From: Planococcaceae bacterium UBA3370
GTDB taxonomy: Bacteria > Bacillota > Bacilli > Bacillales_A > Planococcaceae
Length of the DNA: 6,932 nt
Direction of reading: 5' to 3'
Assembly (NCBI GenBank): GCA_002360295.1
Contig: DEQI01000294.1
Location: 1 to 6,932, forward strand
The notes beneath the pieces are model-generated. The model did no database searches, was not told the origin of the DNA, and saw only the letters and a program-made list of their open reading frames with translations. This document shows, one piece after another, positions 1-4,776 of this stretch (position 1 is its first letter; each line of letters begins with the position of its first letter). A program made the position numbers and the translations under genes.

Positions 1-425
1 TATACATCTACTTCTTCTTTTGCCCAGCCACGTACTTCCATTTGCTTTAACATAGACACTTCAACTTGTGGTGCTTGTACGATAAAGAACTGAGAGCCGT
101 TTGTACCAGGACCAGCATTGGCCATTGATAATGCCCCGCGAATGTTTAATAATTCAGGTACACACTCATCTTCAAATGTGCCTCCCCAAATAGACTCTCC
201 ACCCATTCCTGTTCCAGTTGGGTCTCCCCCTTGAATCATAAATTTCGGAATAACACGGTGGAAAATAATACCGTTATAATAACCTGATTTTGCATGTCCT
301 AAAAAGTTTTCAACTGTTTTTGGTGCGTATTGTGGGAATAATTTAATTTTAATTGACCCCATTGTTGTGTTCATTTCTACTAATACTTCACCGGCTTGTA
401 ATTCTTTTGTTAATTGTGGAAACAT
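1..425 (-). CDS. ppiB: Cyclophilin-type peptidyl-prolyl cis-trans isomerase, long PpiB form (C-terminus beyond window)
   Basis: This enzyme catalyses cis-trans isomerisation of Xaa-Pro bonds and assists protein folding; with no signal peptide it should be cytoplasmic. The gene reads from an ATG at 425-423 leftwards off the window, giving 141 codons. Cyclophilin landmarks appear in order: FHRVI at residues 55-59 with the catalytic Arg57, FMIQGGD at 62-68 with Gln65, a GTGMGGES loop at 71-78, and [13 protein letters not shown] at 103-115 lining the proline pocket. The segment after residue 117 (a Met/Lys/Glu-rich stretch ending WAKEEVDV) is the insertion seen in the roughly 195-residue Firmicutes form, not the 143-residue B. 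subtilis PpiB. The terminal WLD...HTVFG-type motif is therefore expected in the missing 50 or so residues. AAAGGAGA (440-433) sits 7 nt before the ATG and fixes the start. The gene is divergent from the MFS gene. Confidence 0.93.
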   Translation of the reverse strand, partial: MFPQLTKELQAGEVLVEMNTTMGSIKIKLFPQYAPKTVENFLGHAKSGYYNGIIFHRVIPKFMIQGGDPTGTGMGGESIWGGTFEDECVPELLNIRGALSMANAGPGTNGSQFFIVQAPQVEVSMLKQMEVRGWAKEEVDV

Positions 426-542
426 CCTTGTCTCTCCTTTAGAAAAATGAATTTTAACGTATTCATATGATACGCTTTTCTACCAAATCCCAGTTTACCA
501 TAGATAATGCAATTTTTCTGCTCTTAATACTAGGTCACTTTC

Positions 543-555
543 TTCGTGACACGAA
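543..555. repeat. Perfect palindrome TTCGTG-A-CACGAA, operator-like
   Basis: Two 6-nt arms surround a central A. Directly seen: the arms are exact reverse complements. It lies beside AT-rich sequence carrying -10-like hexamers on both strands (TATACT at 562-567 plus; TATAAC at 565-560 minus), so it could be a transcription-factor site acting on ppiB, the MFS gene or both. No known regulator is recognised from the sequence, and the operator role is inference. Confidence 0.35.
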
Positions 556-597
556 ATAAGTTATACTAGTTTTTAGAACTTTTCAACTTTATTTCGT
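551..597. repeat. Imperfect long inverted repeat (stem about 12 bp, loop 22 nt)
   Basis: ACGAAATAAGTT at 551-562 pairs with AACTTTATTTCGT at 585-597 apart from one bulged base. The 22-nt loop holds the -10-like hexamers. There is no T-run after either arm, so intrinsic termination is unlikely. It could be a cruciform-prone or protein-binding element, or chance in AT-rich DNA. Confidence 0.3.
560..586 (-). promoter_or_regulatory. Candidate sigma-A promoter for ppiB
   Basis: On the minus strand, TTGAAA (586-581) resembles the -35 consensus with one mismatch and TATAAC (565-560) the -10 with one mismatch. The spacer is only 15 nt, shorter than the usual 16-18. Transcription would start near 553, inside the palindrome, giving a leader of about 130 nt to ppiB. 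A closer TATCAT at about 475-470 has no matching -35. Low confidence. Confidence 0.25.
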
Positions 598-637
598 CGA
601 GGCAAAACTTCAACGGAATATATGCAGCTTTTGGCGG

Positions 638-665
638 TTGCCACGATTTTCAAATGAATTATTCT
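638..665 (+). promoter_or_regulatory. Candidate sigma-A promoter for the MFS gene
   Basis: TTGCCA (638-643, one mismatch to the -35 consensus) and TATTCT (660-665, two mismatches to the -10) are separated by 16 nt. Transcription would start near 672, leaving a leader of about 65 nt before the ATG at 737. An alternative -10, TATACT at 562-567, has no convincing -35. Confidence 0.3.
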
Positions 666-736
666 AAGGAAGGTCAAAAAATCTGGCATAGTATGTCAAG
701 GCGTATTTGATTATGAATGGAAGAATGTGATTTTAT

Positions 737-1963
737 ATGAAAAATAAGAGGCATAACTTTATTATCATCTTAATTGCTAACTTTATCGTTGCAGCCTCTT
801 CAACAATGATCATGCCGTTTTTATCACTTTACATTAATACGTTTGGCCATTTTTCCGAAAGCTACGTACAAAAATGGGCAGGCCTTATTTTTGGAGCTAC
901 ATTTATAACTGCATTTTTAATGTCTCCTATTTGGGGACGAATTGCAGATAAATATGGCTATAAACCGATTATGATTATTAACTGCTTCGGTATTGCAACG
1001 AGCATTTTTCTTATGGGCTATGTTCAAAATGTGGAGCAATTTTTTGTACTTCGTTTATTTATGGGGGTCGTAACCGGCTTTATACCAACCTCTATGGCAT
1101 TTATTAGCCGCCACACCCCAAAGGAAGTAGCCGGAAAAACACTCGGAACTCTTCAAATGGGAAGCGTCGGGGGTTCCTTATTCGGTCCTGTTTTAGGTGG
1201 GCTTCTTGCTGATGCGGTTGGCTTTAGCTATACGTTTATTTTAACGGCCATAGCGATAACGATCGCAGCTATCATTATTATTATTGGTATTCATGAGCCA
1301 GAAATTGTTCAAAAGAAAAAAAACTCTGTCTATTCACGTAAAAATATATTGTGGGCTATTTTCCATCATCGCTTAATGCTCAATGTGATGATTGTTACGA
1401 GTTTAATCCAAATTGGTAACTTTAGTATTCAGCCTCTTCTATCGCTCTACGTATCCCATTTAACACCTGCTGCTGAAGTAGCGATGCTTGCAGGTATTAC
1501 GTTTAGTGCTGCAGGTTTAGGAAATATTTTATTTGCGAGATTTTGGGGTCGATTAGGCGATGAAATTGGCTATGAACGTGTTTTAGTATATTTACTGATT
1601 AGTTCGGTGCTATTTATTATCCCTCAAGCATTTGTCACAGCTCTGTGGCAGTTGATGCTATTACGTTTATTATTCGGTATCGCTGCAGGTGGCCTGATTC
1701 CGATTACAACAGCGATTATTCGCCGCGAAGCACCTGTTGATATTCAAGGTGAAATAATGGGCTACAATCAAAGCTTCCGTTTTTTGGGTAATATTATCGG
1801 TCCTGTACTAGGGGGATTAATCAGTGGTCTTGCTGGTATATCATCCGTATTTTTCGTGACTGGATCCCTATTCTTTCTAGCGTTCATCATCGTTTACTTA
1901 CTGAACAAACTTCCTAAACAATATTTGGATGACCTATTAAAGGAGCATGTTGTAAAGCTATAA
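737..1963 (+). CDS. MFS transporter, drug:H+ antiporter (DHA1/MdtG-like) type
   Basis: A 408-residue integral membrane protein, the usual length for a 12-helix major facilitator, presumably exporting small molecules in exchange for protons. The N-half has the classic motif A, GRIADKYGYKP, at 67-77 between helices 2 and 3; Arg106 begins a motif-B-like helix 4; and the antiporter motif C occurs around GSVGGSLFGPVLGG at 142-155. The C-half repeats the pattern with GRLGDEIGYE at 271-280 and GNIIGPVLGG at 351-360, as expected from the internal duplication. A basic cytoplasmic loop (about 191-203) joins the halves. Motif C supports an antiporter; the substrate cannot be read from sequence. The start is forced by an in-frame TGA at 728-730; the nearest Shine-Dalgarno, GGAAG (719-723), is 13 nt away, so translation may be weak. 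A terminator follows, separating it from the next gene. Confidence 0.9.
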   Translation: MKNKRHNFIIILIANFIVAASSTMIMPFLSLYINTFGHFSESYVQKWAGLIFGATFITAFLMSPIWGRIADKYGYKPIMIINCFGIATSIFLMGYVQNVEQFFVLRLFMGVVTGFIPTSMAFISRHTPKEVAGKTLGTLQMGSVGGSLFGPVLGGLLADAVGFSYTFILTAIAITIAAIIIIIGIHEPEIVQKKKNSVYSRKNILWAIFHHRLMLNVMIVTSLIQIGNFSIQPLLSLYVSHLTPAAEVAMLAGITFSAAGLGNILFARFWGRLGDEIGYERVLVYLLISSVLFIIPQAFVTALWQLMLLRLLFGIAAGGLIPITTAIIRREAPVDIQGEIMGYNQSFRFLGNIIGPVLGGLISGLAGISSVFFVTGSLFFLAFIIVYLLNKLPKQYLDDLLKEHVVKL

Positions 1964-1987
1964 ATAAACTTGCGACTAAACTGCTAT

Positions 1988-2014
1988 AAAGCCCATGTGT
2001 AAACATGGGTTTTG
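1988..2014 (+). terminator. Rho-independent terminator of the MFS gene
   Basis: CCCATGT (1992-1998) and ACATGGG (2003-2009) form a perfect 7-bp stem with a GTAA loop. The flanking AAAG and TTTT extend pairing to 11 bp with one G-U. The T tract is only four residues before a G, so termination may be incomplete and some read-through into the penicillin-binding protein gene is possible. It begins 25 nt after the MFS stop codon. Confidence 0.75.
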
Positions 2015-2023
2015 TGCTATGCT
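2015..2023 (+). promoter_or_regulatory. Candidate extended -10 promoter for the PBP gene
   Basis: TGCTATGCT has the TGn-TATnnT form of an extended -10 element, which can work without a good -35. None is visible, because the -35 position falls inside the preceding terminator hairpin. Transcription would begin near 2030, giving a leader of about 30 nt. A small palindrome, CTAGA-CT-TCTAG (2022-2033), overlaps the predicted start. Confidence 0.3.
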
Positions 2024-2046
2024 AGACTTCTAGAGTTGTCATTATC

Positions 2047-2051
2047 GGAGG
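2047..2051 (+). promoter_or_regulatory. Ribosome binding site fixing the PBP start at 2060
   Basis: GGAGG lies 8 nt before the ATG at 2060. An in-frame TTG at 2012 would add 16 residues, but it lies in the T tract of the upstream terminator, has no Shine-Dalgarno, and would put a polar stretch ahead of the membrane anchor. The ATG at 2060 is clearly preferred. Confidence 0.85.
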
Positions 2052-2059
2052 AATTTTTC

Positions 2060-3910
2060 ATGAAACAAATTGTAGGCTATTTGCTCATCATTTGCTGCAT
2101 TCCCCTACTATTTTTTATTACGCAGGAAATATGGAAAGAAATTAGAACAGCACAATCTCATGAACAGCAAATAGAACAAGCGATAGTACTGCCAGAAATT
2201 ATTTCCCCCCTTCCTGTCATTTTAAAAGACGAAAACGGACAAATTTATAGCGAAGAGTATGTAGAATGGCGCCAACCGATGCCTTTAACTGACATTCCTG
2301 AAATGATTAAAAATTTGTTTCTGTATAGTGAGGATGAAGAATTTTTCAATCATATAGGCTTTGATTTAAGTGCCATTGCTCGCGCATTGATCGTCAATAC
2401 GAGTGAACAATCCGTTCAACAAGGTGGTAGCACTATTACACAGCAGCTTGTTCGTATGCGCTATTTATCAGAGGAAAAAACATATGAACGAAAACTGATG
2501 GAGCTTTTTTATTCTTATGAGCTAGAGAAACGTTATGACAAAGAAACTATTTTAGAAATGTATTTAAATGAAATTTATTTTAGCAATCAAGTGTACGGAA
2601 TTGGCGGGGCAGCTACCTATTATTTTAATAAACCATTAGCACAGCTTTCATTAGCAGAAATGGCTTTTATTGCAGCAATCCCGAATAACCCAACATTATA
2701 TGATCCAATTAAACATTTCGACAATACGAAAGCTCGACAGGAGCGATTACTCGACACTTTAGTAGATAAAGGAGTCATTTCAGTTGTCCAAGCTGAGTCA
2801 GAAAAACAATCGCCTATCAATCTGCATGTCAAAGAAAAAATTCAACAATATCCCTCTTATAGTACATATGTGTTGCAGGAATTAAAATGGCTAGTTGCTC
2901 AAAATGAAGGCTTTGATGTAGCTTTAGAACAAGCAGAAACGAAAGAGGAAAAAGAAGCAATACAAGCGAAATTGCAAGAAAAACTACAGCAGCTTTTACA
3001 TTCTGGTATAGTCGTACATACAGCACTTGACCCAGTTAAACAAGCTCATGATGAGCAAGAGATAAACACTATTTTACGTATACCTGATTTACAAGCAAGT
3101 GCAGTCGTCATCGATAATACGACGAGAGAAATAAAGAGTATTTACGGTGGCAAAAATTATAAGAAATTTGATTTACATCGTGCATATCAAGCGCCTCGTC
3201 AACCAGGTTCAGCATTTAAACCTCTGATCGTTTATGCTCCTTACTTTGAAACGACGAACTATTCACCAACTGCAACAGTAAGTGGTGGAGCATATTGTGT
3301 AGGCAATTTCTGTCCTAAAAATTACGGTGGTGGTATTTATGGCGATGTCTCTATTGCAACTGCCTTTAAAAATAGCTATAACACAAGTGCAGTCCGTCTA
3401 TTTAATACGGTTGGCATAGAAAAGGCTTTTTCTTATATTCATCGTTTTCACTTTTCCTCTATCACACCAAAAGACTATACGTATTCGTCAGCTCTTGGTG
3501 GTTTAACTTATGGTGTGACAACATTAGAAATGGCAGATGCCTATACTAGCTTCATTGATGGCTCTTATGTCCAAGCACATGCCATACGGAAAGTAACCGA
3601 CTTACAAGGGAATAAACTATATAGTTGGCCAACTGAAAGAGAGATGATTTGGTCAAACACAACCGTGCAATATATGCGCTCCATGTTAAATGAAGTAGTT
3701 CGTAGTGGTACAGGTGTAGGAATCTATACGAATACTTCCTATATTGGGGCAAAAACAGGTACTACAAATGAATTTAAAGATTATTGGGTTGCAGGGCTTA
3801 CAGATACAGAAACGGCTGCTGTCTGGATTGGCTATGACACTCCACGTTCGATGGAAGCTCTTGAACGATATCAAATTCACTTTTCCATCTTCAATGCCAT
3901 AACGAATTAA
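2060..3910 (+). CDS. Class A penicillin-binding protein (bifunctional transglycosylase/transpeptidase, PBP1A/PbpF-like)
   Basis: This 616-residue enzyme polymerises lipid II glycan strands and cross-links their stem peptides on the outer face of the membrane. Residues 4-21 form an N-terminal membrane anchor. The GT51 domain spans about 60-240: EDEEFFNHIG (91-100) with catalytic Glu91, QGGSTITQQLVR (121-132), RKLMELF (144-150) and the YLNEIYF region (168-174). A charged, probably helical linker rich in Glu, Lys and Gln (about 284-312) leads to the transpeptidase domain, which has SAFK (nucleophile Ser384, Lys387), SYN (439-441) and KTGTT (565-569). All motifs are intact, so both activities are expected, as is beta-lactam sensitivity. 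Unusual is CX4C (Cys413, Cys418) on the extracellular side. The protein ends about 20 residues after the WIGYD motif with no C-terminal extension. It probably has its own promoter after the MFS terminator. The exact paralogue (PbpF, PbpD or another) cannot be assigned. Confidence 0.95.
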   Translation: MKQIVGYLLIICCIPLLFFITQEIWKEIRTAQSHEQQIEQAIVLPEIISPLPVILKDENGQIYSEEYVEWRQPMPLTDIPEMIKNLFLYSEDEEFFNHIGFDLSAIARALIVNTSEQSVQQGGSTITQQLVRMRYLSEEKTYERKLMELFYSYELEKRYDKETILEMYLNEIYFSNQVYGIGGAATYYFNKPLAQLSLAEMAFIAAIPNNPTLYDPIKHFDNTKARQERLLDTLVDKGVISVVQAESEKQSPINLHVKEKIQQYPSYSTYVLQELKWLVAQNEGFDVALEQAETKEEKEAIQAKLQEKLQQLLHSGIVVHTALDPVKQAHDEQEINTILRIPDLQASAVVIDNTTREIKSIYGGKNYKKFDLHRAYQAPRQPGSAFKPLIVYAPYFETTNYSPTATVSGGAYCVGNFCPKNYGGGIYGDVSIATAFKNSYNTSAVRLFNTVGIEKAFSYIHRFHFSSITPKDYTYSSALGGLTYGVTTLEMADAYTSFIDGSYVQAHAIRKVTDLQGNKLYSWPTEREMIWSNTTVQYMRSMLNEVVRSGTGVGIYTNTSYIGAKTGTTNEFKDYWVAGLTDTETAAVWIGYDTPRSMEALERYQIHFSIFNAITN

Positions 3911-3993
3911 AAATAGCACAAACAACCTAGTAAGAGATAAGCTGAAGCTGTACCCCAAGAAGTGTCCCAGGAACGAAAATCAATTTTCTTCAT

Positions 3994-4034
3994 GCAAAAA
4001 AACTATTTTCTCATTGAGAAAATAGTTTTTTTGT
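3994..4034. terminator. Bidirectional rho-independent terminator between converging genes
   Basis: C plus A7CTATTTTCT (3995-4011) pairs exactly with AGAAAATAGT7 plus G (4017-4033) around a CATTG loop: 17 bp, with one more G-U pair outside. The A-run on one flank and T-run on the other give a U-tract on either strand, so it can end the PBP transcript (stop at 3910) and the YufK-like transcript (stop at 4044). The stem is AT-rich but long. Confidence 0.9.
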
Positions 4035-4043
4035 CTCAGCGTG

Positions 4044-4607
4044 TTAATTGGCAAAAGGCAAACTCGCAAGTATACCGTTATATAATTTCAGCACTACATA
4101 GACAATTGAAATGACGAATACCGACCAAATTAATATTTCAAAAAAAATAAGTCCAATCATGCCTGATATCGACATAAAATGGCTCATTTTGTATACCGTA
4201 TAAATGAAATATACAAATACTGTTAGCACAAAAACAGTAACTAACACAATAATGGATTGAATCCCAAATGCAGACAAAAGCGCTCCAAAAAAGAAAATAA
4301 CATACCCACCGCGCGCTACACTTATTGTCTCCCCTGCTTTATCGCTTGAAAAGAACAGCATACCCAGTTCATGTATTGTCTCTCCAATCAACTTTAAAGC
4401 AGAAAACACCATAAAAAAAAGTAATGCAAAAACAATTAATAAAAATATACGTAACTGTAAATCCGATAAAAACTCACGCATTCCTGCGTAAACACCAATT
4501 GCAGTAAATAGTTCAATCGATTCGGTCACTGCAAAAATTCCGAAAGTTAAGCTAAATAATAAAATTGTAAACAGCGGTAAATAGCCGTACAAATATGGAT
4601 TTTTCAT
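4044..4607 (-). CDS. yufK: YufK-like (DUF5366-type) multi-pass membrane protein of unknown function
   Basis: A 187-residue, very hydrophobic protein with about five membrane segments (near 8-28, 54-76, 101-117, 118-138 and 150-175) and a short charged stretch around 87-100. It has no signal peptidase site, no catalytic motif and no cysteines. Length, the N-terminal MKNPYLYGY and the C-terminal LKLYNGILASLP resemble B. subtilis YufK as I remember it. YufK is encoded close to mrpA there, and this gene is divergent from mrpA, which supports the identification. The role is unknown; a link to the Mrp antiporter or ion homeostasis is only suggested by position. The ATG at 4607-4605 is chosen because AAAGGGA (4622-4616) lies 8 nt upstream. 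A start at 4628 would add seven residues (MVKGKKF) but has no good Shine-Dalgarno. It shares a terminator with the PBP gene. Confidence 0.7.
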   Translation of the reverse strand: MKNPYLYGYLPLFTILLFSLTFGIFAVTESIELFTAIGVYAGMREFLSDLQLRIFLLIVFALLFFMVFSALKLIGETIHELGMLFFSSDKAGETISVARGGYVIFFFGALLSAFGIQSIIVLVTVFVLTVFVYFIYTVYKMSHFMSISGMIGLIFFEILIWSVFVISIVYVVLKLYNGILASLPFAN

Positions 4608-4615
4608 GAACTTTT

Positions 4616-4622
4616 TCCCTTT
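4616..4622 (-). promoter_or_regulatory. Ribosome binding site deciding the YufK-like start
   Basis: AAAGGGA on the minus strand is 8 nt before the ATG at 4607-4605. The upstream ATG (4628-4626) is preceded only by AT-rich sequence, so the inner start, giving 187 residues, is preferred. Confidence 0.65.
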
Positions 4623-4645
4623 AACCATTCTATTTCTACATATTT

Positions 4646-4675
4646 ATAATACCCAATAAGAATAGCAACTAGCAA
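4646..4675 (-). promoter_or_regulatory. Candidate sigma-A promoter for the YufK-like gene
   Basis: On the minus strand, TTGCTA (4675-4670; four of six -35 matches) and TATTAT (4651-4646; five of six -10 matches) are 18 nt apart. Transcription would start near 4640, just upstream of the ribosome binding site. A second TTGCTA at 4668-4663 has no well-spaced -10. Confidence 0.4.
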
Positions 4676-4685
4676 GAGCTTAAAT

Positions 4686-4723
4686 CGTTATAGGGCATGC
4701 ATTCGTCTATAAAATACGTTATA
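4686..4723. repeat. Short direct repeat CGTTATA, 31 bp apart, before mrpA
   Basis: CGTTATA occurs at 4686-4692 and 4717-4723, a centre spacing of 31 bp (about three helical turns). A related CGTCTATA sits between them at 4704-4711. The second copy overlaps the proposed mrpA -10. This could be a regulator site or chance in AT-rich DNA. Confidence 0.25.
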
Positions 4724-4725
4724 CT
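4697..4725 (+). promoter_or_regulatory. Candidate sigma-A promoter for mrpA
   Basis: TATACT at 4720-4725 is a good -10 (five of six). The hexamer 17 nt upstream, ATGCAT at 4697-4702, is a weak -35 (three of six). Transcription would start near 4732, giving a leader of about 45 nt. The poor -35 would suit an activated promoter, but that is inference. An alternative -10, TATAAA at 4708-4713, also lacks a good -35. Confidence 0.35.
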
Positions 4726-4758
4726 TAATATCATTCACTGCGTTCTTATGTTTTTTCG

Positions 4759-4766
4759 AAAGGAGG
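4759..4766 (+). promoter_or_regulatory. Strong ribosome binding site for mrpA
   Basis: AAAGGAGG is a near-perfect complement of the 16S rRNA 3' end and lies 10 nt before the ATG at 4777. It settles the mrpA start and suggests efficient translation. Confidence 0.85.
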
Positions 4767-4776
4767 ATATATTTAA

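Larger units (their letters stand above)
426..736. other. Divergent intergenic region between ppiB and the MFS gene
   Basis: About 311 nt without a credible coding frame on either strand; the longest readable stretches are short and lack a ribosome binding site. It must hold the promoters of both flanking genes. It contains a perfect 13-bp palindrome (543-555) and a longer imperfect inverted repeat (551-562 with 585-597), plus candidate promoters listed separately. No T-run follows the inverted repeat, so it is not an ordinary terminator. I recognise no riboswitch or T-box. Confidence 0.6.

Noticed and set aside
694..699. Perfect TTGACA on the minus strand upstream of the MFS gene
   Set aside because: No -10 hexamer lies at 16-18 nt spacing, and it would be about 270 nt from ppiB; it is best explained by chance.
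2012..2059. N-terminal extension of the PBP from a TTG at 2012
   Set aside because: It starts in the T tract of the upstream terminator and has no Shine-Dalgarno; GGAGG at 2047-2051 is correctly spaced for the ATG at 2060.
2620..3026. Two minus-strand open frames inside the PBP gene (2620-2832 and 2829-3026)
   Set aside because: They are antisense to a gene with intact catalytic motifs, have no ribosome binding site, and give no recognisable protein.
3552..3958. Minus-strand open frames over the PBP 3' end (3552-3752 and 3686-3958)
   Set aside because: They are antisense shadows of the transpeptidase domain with unlike-protein composition and no translation signals.
3971..3990. Small GAAAAT-CA-ATTTTC inverted repeat before the main terminator
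   Set aside because: The 2-nt loop is too tight for a stable hairpin, and the adjacent 17-bp hairpin already explains termination.
4605..4628. Start of the YufK-like gene at 4628
   Set aside because: No good ribosome binding site precedes it; AAAGGGA supports the start at 4607, and the resulting length fits the family better.
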